Notes under the pieces: generated by a model
Told to the model about the DNA's origin: nothing
Databases searched by the model: none
The model's input: only the letters and a program-made list of their open reading frames with translations
DNA from: DASRAA01 sp963814165
GTDB lineage: Bacteria > Acidobacteriota > Terriglobia > Terriglobales > Acidobacteriaceae
Assembly: GCA_963814165.1 (NCBI GenBank)
Contig: CAWFBW010000007.1
Location: 186,001-250,000, forward strand
Length of the DNA stretch: 64,000 nt
Direction of reading: 5' to 3'
In this document: positions 46,163 through 55,093 of the stretch, piece by piece
Layout of the letters: each line of letters opens with the position of its first letter
Position numbering within the stretch: position 1 is the first letter of the stretch
Position numbers and translations under genes: made by a program

Positions 46163-46316
46163 TCGGGTGCCCATCCGGGATGATATTGGCCAGGTGGAGT
46201 TCTCTTCCCTTGCTTGGTCGGGTCCCGCCAGTCCCGAGTTTCGTCGCGAGCCTCACTCGCGCTCTAGAGGCAGCGCTGAAGCCGAGTGTACTCAAGGAAG
46301 ATTTGTGCTACCAGTT

Positions 46317-47022
46317 CTACGCTCTGTCGGCGCGACGCTCGGGCACAGGGAATGAAGCCATTACCTCCTTTTTCATTTTTTCACGCTTCTGCTGGTGGTA
46401 GTCACGGAGCTCGTGGCGCAGATCGAGCAATTGCAGGTTCATCATCTGATAGGCCTCCTCGCGGTAAACCCGGTAAGCGGGAGAGCCGGGGCGCATGCCG
46501 GGCGGAGGCTCGGGCATGGCTGCGGCCTGGCGATCTTGCGCCTCCTCACTGGCCTTGCGCAGGACCGCGTCGGTTTCGGCATCGAGATCGGCGCCCGAGC
46601 GGGATGCCGAATTGCTTCTCAAACTCGGGATATTCCTGGATACGGGAGTTGTCGTCGGAACCCAGGTTAGCGCCCAAATGAGGGGCGCGAACCTGGGGCA
46701 CCGCTTCCATCTGCTCGATGCGGCGGTTGGTGGCGCTGACTTGCTGGATAGCGTAGAGGAGCTTACCGGCGGTGCGCGGGTCGAGCTGGCCGGCGGCGAG
46801 GGCCTGAGCGATTTCGGTGAGAGCGGCACGGATGGCGTAGGGGTTGTCGAGCGACTGGATGTCAAGACGATAAGGCTGGTTATCGCGCAGGGCGCGAGCG
46901 CGACGCAGGCGGCGTCCGCGCTGCATGAGGTGGTAATAGCAGTATTTCTGGTCGCGGAGACGGGGAGAACCGCAGTAGGTTCCGTCTTCTTTGACGTGGC
47001 GACAGGATTCGTGTTGGGGCAT
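46317..47022 (-). pseudogene. Acidobacteria-type Cys/His basic protein, frameshifted
   Basis: Starts at ATG 47022 (CAGAGGAAAC upstream). The N-terminus MPQHESCRHVKEDGTYC...KYCYYHLMQRGRRLRR has a C-x6-H / CxxxH-like metal or nucleic-acid motif, then helical segments (PYAIRAALTEIAQALAAGQLD). Near 46598-46604 the frame slips; the other frame continues with ADLDAETDAVLRKASEEAQDRQ and a charged Gln/Lys/Arg end to 46317. I recall near-identical openings as common hypothetical proteins in Acidobacteria genomes, but have no function for them. It is preceded by the three-unit repeat copy C. Confidence 0.7.
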
Positions 47023-47103
47023 AGTGTTTCCTCTGGTGACTGGTAGCTGGTTACTGGCAACTGGAGAGTGGTATTTAGTAATTGGTAATTAGTGATTGGC
47101 CCG

Positions 47104-47214
47104 TGTACCCCCCCTGCACCCATCTTGAAAACAAAGGGGTTACGACGCGACTAGCTGTAAGTTCTGGCAAAAAAAGTAGTTACAGGCAAAGTATTAGAAA
47201 TAAAGGGGTTACGG
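47104..47214 (+). repeat. Three-unit ~115 bp dispersed repeat, copy C
   Basis: GTACCCCCCCTGCACC then three variants of TCTTGNAAACAAAGGNGTTA (about 47123, 47163 and 47191) with the CGCGACTAGCTGTAAGTTCT linker. It is the most diverged of the three copies, and like A and B it starts on the side facing the neighbouring gene and runs away from it. Confidence 0.8.
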
Positions 47215-47680
47215 CGTTAGGTTGAGAAAGAACAAAGACCCTCGGGGCGGCCGGGTGTCGGCGCGGCACCGCGAGGGTCCGGATTGACAAGAGCAGGAGA
47301 AATGGGGCGGGGGAACGAGGTCAAGAAAAATCGTCAGGGTGGGAAAACTTTAGTAACCAAAATGTCGCGAAATGGGAAGAGGCAGTAGCCAGTAAACAGT
47401 AGCCCGTCGTCAGTGCAGGTCGAAAGACCCAGCAGGGAACGGAAGAGAAAACGAAGCGGCCACGGATTCGCACGGATGGGCACGGATAAGAAAACGGCCA
47501 AAAGCAACCGCGGAGTGCGCGGATTGGATTTCTTATGCGCGCTTCGAAAGAGAGAAATGGGCTTTCGTTATTCGCTTTCCCAGCGACGAGTCGCTGGGCC
47601 TTATTCTACCGTCCGGCTGAGCGGGACTGCATTCTCGCCAGCGCGGGGATCGTCTGGCATACCCAAGAAATGGCATCAGC

Positions 47681-47736
47681 CCCACATTCGGCATAATCAG
47701 GCGAATGTGGGCCACGGGATATGTGGGCCACCAGCC
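47681..47736. repeat. REP-like hairpin plus 26-bp dispersed repeat, distant copy
   Basis: The arms CCCACATTCG and CGAATGTGGG (47681-47711) pair perfectly; the following 47711-47736 is the exact reverse complement of 123-148. This is a copy of the RAYT-associated family about 46 kb from the transposase. Confidence 0.85.
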
Positions 47737-47925
47737 TCAGGATGATTTTTCAGCAGTAGCAGTAGGCGGGTTACCTGGGCACGCCCACCCGCGAGGCTCC
47801 ACTGCGGCAAAAAGGTAAGTACTATACTGATCTCCCATGACGGATTTGGTACTGCGAGGCGCCCTTGTTGGGCGCGTTCGTGGTTGATCACATATTGATT
47901 TCGATCGAAAAACAAAGGCAGGAGG

Positions 47926-50106
47926 ATGGTGGTGCCGCCTCATCTTGAGGAGCAGATCGCCGGCCGGTCTTGGGGCCTTGGTCGGTGCAATCCCGGTCAA
48001 TTCCACTTCTCAGAATGCGTGAGAGCAGCGGGGCGCGCGCTTATGCTGTCTGCCATTACTGTGTCCTTGCTAGTAGCGCGGTCAACAGCAGTGCCGCAAG
48101 TGAGGGAAGTCCGGCGCGTGCTCATTGTTAACGACCTGGGTAATATCTCTTCACCCGGCTTCGCTGAAGTCGATCAGGCAGTCCTCACTGGTCTGCAACA
48201 ATCTCCGTACCTGATTGAGTTCTATGCGGAGAGCCTGGACCTCACCCTGTTCCCGGACCGAGTTTCCCAAGACAGCGTTCAAGAAGCGATTATTCAAAAA
48301 TACTCAGCTCGCAAACCCGACGTGATCATTGCCGCCGGGCCAGAGTCCCTGAAGTTCATCGCTAAGATGTACGACAAGTTGCACGGTGCCCCAATTGTCT
48401 TTTGCGCAATTTGGGGCGGGATTCCGGAGGAGCTAAGACATGGCGTGCCCTTCACTGGTGTTTTGGCCCAGTTACACCCCGAGGGAACGCTGAATGCAGC
48501 GTTGCGCCTGCTGCCCGGCACCAAGCGCGTGGTAGTTGTTGGTGGAGTGGGCAAATTTGACGAAGGATTCGAAGCCATCACCAGGCAGAGTTTCCACAAC
48601 TACGAATCGAAGCTCGAATTCGAATATCTTTTGGACCTGACCATGCCCGCACTGCTTGAGAAGCTCAAGCATTTGCCCAAAGATACAATCGTTTATCACA
48701 CTGCAATCTCGCAAGATGCAGCGGGAGACCACTTTATCGATTCAGCTCAATCGGTGCCGATGGTGGCCAGTGCAGCGAATGCTCCCGTCTTTGTAATGGA
48801 CGATGTGGATCTCAGGGCAGGAACAGTGGGCGGCGATCTGGTGAACTGGGCCGATGACGGTCGCGTCGCGGCAGAGATGGCTGTAAGGGTTCTCAACGGC
48901 CAGAAGCCCGAGGATATCCCCGTCGTCACGAGCAACCATACTTACATGTTCGACTGGCGGGCGCTCAAGCGTTGGGGGATAAACGAAAAGAACCTCCCGC
49001 CCGGCAGCATCGTGCTCCATCGGCAGCCGAGCTTCTGGGGGCTATATAAGCAGTATGTCTTCGCCGCCATTTTTCTGATACTGGCGCAGTCGGCGGCCAT
49101 TCTTGGACTCCTCAGGCAAAGAGCCCAGCGACGAAAAACAGAGGAAGAGCTCATAAGATCAGAGGAAAAATTCTCCAAATCCTTTCGACAGAGCCCTCTT
49201 GCTATCAGCATAGTCAGCATGAAGGACGGTTGTTACCTTGACGTGAATGAGGCTTTCGAACAGCAAACTGGCTGGCACCGCGACGAAGTCATCGGTCGGA
49301 GCCCTTTAGATATCGACCTTTGGGAAGATCCCCATCAAAGATCGCTGTTCCTGCAACAGCTTCTCGTTGAGGGCATCGTGCGAGACCTGGAAGTTAGGAT
49401 TCGCAGAAAAGACGGTCAAATTCGAACCACTCTCGGTTCAGCAGAATTGATTGAGGTCAATGGTAAGCCGTGCAAACTTTCCGTGATCGCTGACGTCACG
49501 GAGCGCAAGCGGGCAGAGGAAGCCCTTGCCAGTTTGAGCGGTCGTTTGATCGAAGCACAAGACGAAGAGCGCAAGCGAATCGCCCGTGAGATTCATGACG
49601 ACTACAACCAACGGGTAGCGATGCTGGCGGTTGACCTGGAACAGTTGGCCGAAACCGTCGTGGACTCTTCAGGCGAAACAAGCCAGAAAGTCCATGAACT
49701 TTTTGATCGCCTCAGCGAGCTCGGCGCAGATCTGCACTCCTTATCACACCGCTTGCATTCTTCTACGTTGGAGAGTCTGGGGCTGCTCGTTGGCCTGGAA
49801 GCGTTCTGCAGGGAGTTCGCGCAACAACAGGGAGTAAAGGTCGATTTTGTGCATGAGAATGTTCCCCGTGGCGTCCCAGCCGACGCCGCGCTGTGTATGT
49901 TCCGCATCACCCAGGAGGCTCTGAGGAACATCAAGAGGCACAGCGGTGCCAACCGGGCCGAGGTTCGCCTGGAACAGGTGGACGGGAGCCTCCACTTGTC
50001 AGTTTTCGACCGTGGAAGGGGTTTTACTTCCAAAGAGCCGCTAGCAGAGCGCGGAATTGGTATCCACAGCATGGAGGAACGCTTGCGACTTCTAGGGAGA
50101 CTCTGA
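47926..50106 (+). CDS. NarL-type sensor histidine kinase, 3' end cut by IS insertion
   Basis: 726 residues before a premature stop in the IS. Start ATG 47926 after GGAGG. The N-terminus is signal/anchor-like (ALMLSAITVSLLVARS). A periplasmic ABC-substrate-binding-like domain (~65-350: VLIVNDLGNISSPGFAEVDQ, YSARKPDVIIAAGPESL, RVVVVGGVGKFDEGFE) is followed by a transmembrane helix (~377-397), PAS (~410-535), a HisKA_3 dimer with H557 in RKRIAREIHDDYNQRV, and HATPase (EALRNIKRHSGANRAEV, DRGRGF, RGIGIHSMEERLRLLG). The final ~28 residues lie beyond the IS (51254-51339). LuxR-type response regulator partners are not adjacent. The shortened ATPase lacks its last strand. Confidence 0.88.
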   Translation: MVVPPHLEEQIAGRSWGLGRCNPGQFHFSECVRAAGRALMLSAITVSLLVARSTAVPQVREVRRVLIVNDLGNISSPGFAEVDQAVLTGLQQSPYLIEFYAESLDLTLFPDRVSQDSVQEAIIQKYSARKPDVIIAAGPESLKFIAKMYDKLHGAPIVFCAIWGGIPEELRHGVPFTGVLAQLHPEGTLNAALRLLPGTKRVVVVGGVGKFDEGFEAITRQSFHNYESKLEFEYLLDLTMPALLEKLKHLPKDTIVYHTAISQDAAGDHFIDSAQSVPMVASAANAPVFVMDDVDLRAGTVGGDLVNWADDGRVAAEMAVRVLNGQKPEDIPVVTSNHTYMFDWRALKRWGINEKNLPPGSIVLHRQPSFWGLYKQYVFAAIFLILAQSAAILGLLRQRAQRRKTEEELIRSEEKFSKSFRQSPLAISIVSMKDGCYLDVNEAFEQQTGWHRDEVIGRSPLDIDLWEDPHQRSLFLQQLLVEGIVRDLEVRIRRKDGQIRTTLGSAELIEVNGKPCKLSVIADVTERKRAEEALASLSGRLIEAQDEERKRIAREIHDDYNQRVAMLAVDLEQLAETVVDSSGETSQKVHELFDRLSELGADLHSLSHRLHSSTLESLGLLVGLEAFCREFAQQQGVKVDFVHENVPRGVPADAALCMFRITQEALRNIKRHSGANRAEVRLEQVDGSLHLSVFDRGRGFTSKEPLAERGIGIHSMEERLRLLGRL
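50092..50095. repeat. Left target-site duplication CTAG
   Basis: CTAG immediately before the IS left end, repeated at 51250-51253 after the right end. It is the 4 bp CTAR-type duplication of IS5-group elements. Confidence 0.9.
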
Positions 50107-51249
50107 TTAAGCTCTCCCTTTCCACAGGGAGCACAGGTTAAATTCGCGCCAGCATGGAACAGAGGACACTGGCGATGATGACTGGTTTTGAGCGGTACAC
50201 CAAGAAGACCAAGCGCGCGTTGTTTCTAGAAGAAATGGAAGAGGTTGTGCCGTGGAGCGAGCTGTGTGCGCTGATCGAGCCCCACTATCCGAAGGCCGGC
50301 AACGGGCGGCCCCCGGTGGGGCTGGAGCGGATGCTGCGGATTTATTTTCTGCAGCAGTGGTTCAACCTTTCTGACCCGGGTGTAGAAGAGGCGTTGTACG
50401 ACTCGGTGGTGCTGCGGCAGTTTGCGGGCATTGATCTGGGACAGGAGCCGGCGCCGGACGAGACCACGGTGTGCAAGTTCCGCCACCTGCTGGAGGAGCA
50501 CGCCCTGGGCGGGGCGATGCTGGAGGCGGTGAACCAGCACTTGCAGGAGAAAGGGGTGCGGATCACGACCGGGACGATCGTGGACGCGACCATCATTCAC
50601 GCGCCCTCGTCGACCAAGAACCGTGAGCAAAAGCGCGATCCGGAGATGCACCAGACGAAGAAGGGCAAGCAGTGGTATTTCGGGATGAAGGCGCATGTGG
50701 GGGTGGACAGCAAAACCAAGCTCATCCACTCGGCCGTGGTGACGGCGGCCAACGTGGCCGACAGCACGGTATTGCCGGAGTTACTGCACGGGGAAGAAAC
50801 GAAGGTCTGGGGCGATCAGGCCTATCGGGGGCAAACGGAAGTCATGCAGGAAGTTGCGCCCGGGGCGCAAGACATGACCCACAAACAGTATCGCTATAAG
50901 GACCGCGTCGACGAAATACAACGGGCCAAAAACCGCACCAAGTCTCGGGTGCGATCGAAAGTGGAGCACGTGTTTGGGGTGATGAAGCTGAAGTTCGGGT
51001 TTGTGAAGGTGCGCTATCGAGGTTTGAAAAAGAATGCCAACCGGCTGTTCGCGACCTGCGCCCTGGTGAACCTGTTCTTGGTACGCAAGAAGCTGTTGTA
51101 CTCAGCGGCGTAGTGTCTTTCAACGGCCCCCGACTACCGGAACGGGGTAGCCGGAAGGCTCTCAGAGCCAGTGGAAATCACGGCATCGATCTGAATCTCA
51201 CCTTTTAAGGCATTCCCGCTCGAAAAACAGGGGGTAGTTCAGAGATTCC
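50096..51249 (+). mobile_element. IS5-family insertion sequence, 1154 bp
   Basis: The left end GGAGACTCTGATTA and the right end (reverse complement GGAATCTCTGAACTA) share GGA..CTCTGA. It carries one transposase gene, is bounded by CTAG duplications and interrupts the sensor kinase reading frame. Deleting 50096-51253 joins CGACTTCTAG to GTGGGAGAATGG in frame. Confidence 0.95.
50154..51113 (+). CDS. IS5-family DDE transposase
   Basis: 319 residues. The N-terminal DUF772-like domain (PVGLERMLRIYFLQQWFNLS) is followed by the DDE domain: D144 in TIVDATIIHAP, D221 in VWGDQAYRG, E271 in KVEHVFGVMK, the classic IS5 spacing. KQWYFGMKAHVGVDS is family-typical. It looks intact with complete catalytic triad, so the element may be active. 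An in-frame ATG at 50175 is an alternative start. Confidence 0.95.
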   Translation: MEQRTLAMMTGFERYTKKTKRALFLEEMEEVVPWSELCALIEPHYPKAGNGRPPVGLERMLRIYFLQQWFNLSDPGVEEALYDSVVLRQFAGIDLGQEPAPDETTVCKFRHLLEEHALGGAMLEAVNQHLQEKGVRITTGTIVDATIIHAPSSTKNREQKRDPEMHQTKKGKQWYFGMKAHVGVDSKTKLIHSAVVTAANVADSTVLPELLHGEETKVWGDQAYRGQTEVMQEVAPGAQDMTHKQYRYKDRVDEIQRAKNRTKSRVRSKVEHVFGVMKLKFGFVKVRYRGLKKNANRLFATCALVNLFLVRKKLLYSAA

Positions 51250-51339
51250 CTAGGTGGGAGAATGGAAATTCAATCGCGGCCCATGGAAGGCACTAGAATT
51301 GACGCATGGTTGCCACTTAAGATGGCTCGCGCGGTATAA
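51250..51339 (+). pseudogene. Displaced 3' end of the sensor kinase
   Basis: In the kinase frame this encodes the remaining LGGRMEIQSRPMEGTRIDAW segment plus LPLKMARAV and a TAA at 51337-51339. The EGTRIDAWLPL block is the usual HATPase end of NarL-type kinases, which proves the IS split a once-continuous gene. Confidence 0.93.
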
Positions 51340-51792
51340 GGGCTCGATCACTTCCCCGTCCTCGCTCAGGATGACAGCGTGACTAGAATAATGAGGGGGA
51401 ACATAGCTTCGCGGAAGTAAGCGGAGTCACGCGGCCATGGCGAACCCTGAACATCTTAGAAAGTAGTGGCTAGTGGCTAGAAAAGCAGGTCCCTTCGACT
51501 CGCTGCCCCGGGGCCTGCCCAATGGCGAGCGAGCAGAAAAGCAGACCCTCGCCTCCGCCCGAGCGGGATCGCTCGGTGACAACAGGAGGCACTCGGCGCT
51601 GAAGCGCCGCGCTACCAAGATCGCCACAGGCTACAACAACTCCGAAACAGCTCCAGCAACGACCCACCAGTGAACACAGGTTAGCGCCCAAAAGACGGGC
51701 GCAAAGCCAGGGCACCTGGCCCATGCATCTCTTCCCTTGGTTCTGGAATAGAATGGCATGATTTCGTTTTCACGACTCGCGAGTCTTCTTCC
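51340..51792. other. Intergenic region with dispersed repeat
   Basis: 450 bp after the IS scar. No gene is recognised. It contains the short dispersed repeat at 51597-51655 shared with 60705-60764, and simple inverted pieces such as GCGGGATCGCTCGG. Confidence 0.5.
51597..51655 (+). repeat. ~60-bp dispersed repeat (CTGAAGCGCCGC...CTACAACA)
   Basis: It shares with 60705-60764 the order CTGAAGCGCCGC, CCA.AA..CGCCACA, GCTACAACA, CCGA..CAGCTC. Roughly three quarters of positions agree by eye, in the same orientation. Confidence 0.7.
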
Positions 51793-53265
51793 ATGCTAAA
51801 GACTTGGATTGTCATCGTTGCGATTCTGCTGGAAGGCGTGGGGCTGGCCCAGGCGCCGACTCAGTTGGCAGCTTTTCCAACCACTGTCGGAAACTATTCG
51901 GGGAACTCTCCGGCATACAAAGACCACCCGGATTTTACCTGTTCGCCATCACCATCGGTTGACGCGATCCTGTGTGCGAGTGGGCAAAGCGTCGATTTGT
52001 ACACGCGGGCAGGCAAGCTGATCAGCAGCACTCCCGTGCGCAAGTGGATGGAAGACAAGCTTCCCGGAGTGAAGGCGAGCGCCATCAACGACCCGCGCGT
52101 GATCTTCGATCCGTTCATCGATGCCGAAGGCAGCGGCGGGCGGTTTGTGTTCGTGTGCCCCTGCGGGTACATCACGGGCCCGCCACGTGCCTACCCGATC
52201 GTTGGGATCAGCGACAGTGCCGATCCCGCGGGCAAATGGCACGCTGCGCAATTGAGTGGTACGGAGTTTGGGGACTTGACGCTGATTGCGGGGTTCGACA
52301 AGAACGGGCTCTACGTTGCGTACGTGCAGGCCACGACCGGATATTCGGTCAGTACGATCGCAGTGTGGAATAACAGCGCGCTGGGCAAGACGGTCCCGGC
52401 GCCATTGGAGACCTTTGACAATACCAACGGGTCGCCAACTTACCAAGTCTATCCGGCGCTGGACTACAACCTCAGCAAAGCGCAGACCTCGCCAATGTAT
52501 TTGATATCGGCGTGCGATCCGCCCCACAATTCCGGCCATTGCCAGAACGACGCCCGTAAGTTGACGCTGACGTTGAACATCCTGACGTGGAGCAGCTCCG
52601 GCAAGTCGGTCGCTCTCAGTAAAGCGAATGTGCAGACCGACGACAGCTATAACGGACGCCCGGGCGCGGCGATCCAGCCGGGCGGAGCCGCAATCAAGGC
52701 GAACGAAAGCCACTTCTCCGGCATGAGCGTGCAGGGCAGCAATGGGCACCTTTACACCTCAGCACCAACTTCGATGAAGGGAGCAGGTGGTCAGGGGGTA
52801 GCGGGCACGAACGGGTTCTTTGCCTATGAGATTGACCCGGATAAGAAATCGGTCGTGCGAGAATTCCAGATCGGCGGGAACACCAGCTCGCAACCGTTCG
52901 AGGCGCTATTCCCCTCAGTGACGAGTGATGCGGGTAATAACGTGATTTGGACGTTTTCGCAGGTCTCGGCATCGCAGTACGTCAGTCCGGCAGTAATGTA
53001 TTTGCCGGCCAACGAAAAAGACTTGAGAGGGCCGTACGCACTCAACCCACAGGCAGCCATTGCCAGCTACCGGGGAGCGTGCCCCAGGATGGATCCCCCC
53101 GGGGTTATCGGCAATTATTCATGCATCGTACGTGACCCGTCGAACGCCAACGATCTCTGGGTGTTCGGCGTCTACGGTGCGTATGACAACGCGTGTAAGT
53201 GGGCGACAGAAGCTGTTAAGTTCACTTTAAGCGCCACCAAAAAGCCCCAACCTCCGAAACGGTGA
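51793..53265 (+). CDS. Secreted protein, probable beta-propeller, unknown
   Basis: 490 residues with signal peptide (TWIVIVAILLEGVGLAQA). The mature part is rich in Ser, Thr, Gly, Asn and aromatic residues, with repeated motifs of the type DPRVIFDPF, GFDKNGLYVAYVQA, YPALDYN and FPSVTSDAGNNVIWTFSQVS, typical of an extracellular beta-propeller. Cysteines (FVCPCGY, SACDPPHNSGHC, YRGACPRM, YSCIV) may form disulfides. No catalytic residues are recognised. It is followed 158 bp later by the GH5 gene in the same direction. Confidence 0.75.
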   Translation: MLKTWIVIVAILLEGVGLAQAPTQLAAFPTTVGNYSGNSPAYKDHPDFTCSPSPSVDAILCASGQSVDLYTRAGKLISSTPVRKWMEDKLPGVKASAINDPRVIFDPFIDAEGSGGRFVFVCPCGYITGPPRAYPIVGISDSADPAGKWHAAQLSGTEFGDLTLIAGFDKNGLYVAYVQATTGYSVSTIAVWNNSALGKTVPAPLETFDNTNGSPTYQVYPALDYNLSKAQTSPMYLISACDPPHNSGHCQNDARKLTLTLNILTWSSSGKSVALSKANVQTDDSYNGRPGAAIQPGGAAIKANESHFSGMSVQGSNGHLYTSAPTSMKGAGGQGVAGTNGFFAYEIDPDKKSVVREFQIGGNTSSQPFEALFPSVTSDAGNNVIWTFSQVSASQYVSPAVMYLPANEKDLRGPYALNPQAAIASYRGACPRMDPPGVIGNYSCIVRDPSNANDLWVFGVYGAYDNACKWATEAVKFTLSATKKPQPPKR

Positions 53266-53423
53266 CGGTTGGTGGCAGTGGCGCGATTGCAACGACTGTC
53301 AACAGCTGTGAGTTCTGGTCCGGAAAAGTAGATTTGCGAATCTCGCGCAGTGTTCGACACTGCCCACTGCATGGCGCGACACAATACGAGTCAATACCGC
53401 ATAGTCAAGGGTGGCGTGAAACA

Positions 53424-54683
53424 ATGAATCCCAGTTCCGGCACAGAACGGCCGATGATCCACTCCAGCCGGCGCCGTCAAATCTCCCTTTTCGTCTTGAC
53501 GCTCGTTTTCGTGCCACTTGTCGCAACCGCCCAACAAAGGTTCGTGCATACTCAAGGGACCCGCCTCGTCGATGGCCAGGGGCATGCCCTGATGTTGCGC
53601 GGCACCAACCTGGGCAACTGGCTGGTGCGCGAAGGGTACATGTTCCACTTCGACGGCGGGCCGCAGTCGGCGCGGGAAATCGAGGCGCTTACCAATGAAC
53701 TGCTGGGCCCGGAGGAAGCTGCGAAATTCTGGAAGACCTACCTCGAGCGCTACATCACGCGCGAGGACATCCAGTTTCTCAAGCGCGCTGGTTTCAATTC
53801 GATTCGGGTTCCGATTCACTACAAGTGCTTCGAGAGCGATGACGCCGAAGGTTTCCGCCTGCTGGATCGCGTCATGGAGTGGTCGCACGCGTCTGGACTG
53901 TACGTCGTCATCGACATGCACGCCGCTCCCGGCGGACAAACCGGCGCCAACATTGACGATAGCTGGGGCTATCCGTGGCTCTATGACAGCCCCGAGGAGC
54001 AGCAGCAGACCATCGCCATCTGGAAGCGCATCGCCGCACACTATCGCAACTCTGAAACTGTTCTGGGCTACGACCTGCTCAACGAGCCGATTCCCCACTT
54101 CCCCGAGCTGAAGAAATACAACAGCCAGTTGGAGCCACTGTACCGCCGCATGGTGGCAGCGATTCGCGAGGTGGACAAGAACCACATCGTTATTCTCGGC
54201 GGCGCGCAGTGGGACACCAATTTCACGGTGTTCGGTCCTCCCTTCGACAAGAACGTGATGTACAACTTCCACAAGTACTGGATGAAGCCGGAGCAGGCGG
54301 AAATCCAGCAGTACGTGAACTTCCGCGACAAGTACAATGTGCCCATCTGGATGAGCGAGTCGGGCGAAAACACCGACGAGTGGATCACGCAGTTTCGCGA
54401 GCTGCTCGACAAGAACCAGATCGGCTGGGCGTTCTGGCCATACAAGAAGATGGACAGCCCGAGGTCGGTGGTTTCGTTCTCGCAGCCTCAGTACTGGGAT
54501 GAGATCGTCGCCTATGCAAAGCTGCCAGGCGGCACGGGCGAGGTGGAGAAGCATCTCGCGAAGCGTCCGCCGCAGGAACACATCAACGCCGCGTTCGCGG
54601 AGTTGCTGGAAAATGTTTCCTTCAGCAAGTGCCGGGTGAATGAGGGGTATCTGAAGGCACTGGGGATGGCGGCCAGCCAGTAA
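53424..54683 (+). CDS. Secreted GH5-family glycoside hydrolase
   Basis: 419 residues from ATG 53424; ATG 53454 is also possible, both giving an export signal (ISLFVLTLVFVPLVATAQQ). GH5 catalytic features: LMLRGTNLGNWLVREGYM, FNSIRVPIHY, YVVIDMHAAPGGQTG, the acid/base E221 in GYDLLNEPI and nucleophile E312 in IWMSESGEN. Exo-beta-1,3-glucanase or beta-glucosidase-like GH5 subfamilies use this NLGNW opening; cellulase activity is less likely. It probably hydrolyses beta-glucans outside the cell and is one of two secreted glycosidases in the window. Confidence 0.92.
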   Translation: MNPSSGTERPMIHSSRRRQISLFVLTLVFVPLVATAQQRFVHTQGTRLVDGQGHALMLRGTNLGNWLVREGYMFHFDGGPQSAREIEALTNELLGPEEAAKFWKTYLERYITREDIQFLKRAGFNSIRVPIHYKCFESDDAEGFRLLDRVMEWSHASGLYVVIDMHAAPGGQTGANIDDSWGYPWLYDSPEEQQQTIAIWKRIAAHYRNSETVLGYDLLNEPIPHFPELKKYNSQLEPLYRRMVAAIREVDKNHIVILGGAQWDTNFTVFGPPFDKNVMYNFHKYWMKPEQAEIQQYVNFRDKYNVPIWMSESGENTDEWITQFRELLDKNQIGWAFWPYKKMDSPRSVVSFSQPQYWDEIVAYAKLPGGTGEVEKHLAKRPPQEHINAAFAELLENVSFSKCRVNEGYLKALGMAASQ

Positions 54684-54817
54684 TCGATCGAGCGCTTGCA
54701 ACTCCCCGACGTGGTGAGGCACTATGCTAATTCGTCTTCTTTCAAGCGGAGTGGGCGAAACCGGAATTTCCTGACCGTTGTTTCAGAGTCGATCATTTCG
54801 TCCAGACGGCATCAAAC

Positions 54818-55093
54818 ATGAACAACGAAATCGCAGAGCGCGTCCAGACTGTCATCGCCAAGCACCTGCGGGTGGAAACCGAGAAAGTCCCGCTGGACGC
54901 GACATTTGAGGAATTGGGCATGGATTCGCTCGACAGCGTAAACCTGCTTTTCGAGGTCGAGGACGAATTCGACATATCGATCGGCGATCAAGACGCAAAA
55001 TCCATTACTTCGCTTCCCCAGATGGTTGCTGGAATAGAAAAGCTTATGGCCCAGAAGGCGGGCGATTCGGAAGCTGCGCCTCCCAACGCATGA
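54818..55093 (+). CDS. Acyl carrier protein
   Basis: 91 residues. Phosphopantetheine site S37 in GMDSLDSVNLLFEVEDEF, plus ERVQTVIAKHLRVETEKV. It carries an acyl chain on the 4'-phosphopantetheine. It overlaps the ketosynthase start (4 bp, 55090-55093), so translation is coupled. It is unlike the housekeeping ACP context (no fabG or fabD), suggesting a dedicated acyl pathway. Confidence 0.9.
   Translation: MNNEIAERVQTVIAKHLRVETEKVPLDATFEELGMDSLDSVNLLFEVEDEFDISIGDQDAKSITSLPQMVAGIEKLMAQKAGDSEAAPPNA

Noticed and set aside
51114..51205. First guess for IS right end near 51199 (GAATCTC)
   Set aside because: A better inverted-repeat match and CTAG duplication at 51250-51253, which also restore the kinase frame, place the end at 51249.
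53391..54722. 443-residue frame antisense to GH5
   Set aside because: Same reason: the sense gene has signal peptide and catalytic residues.
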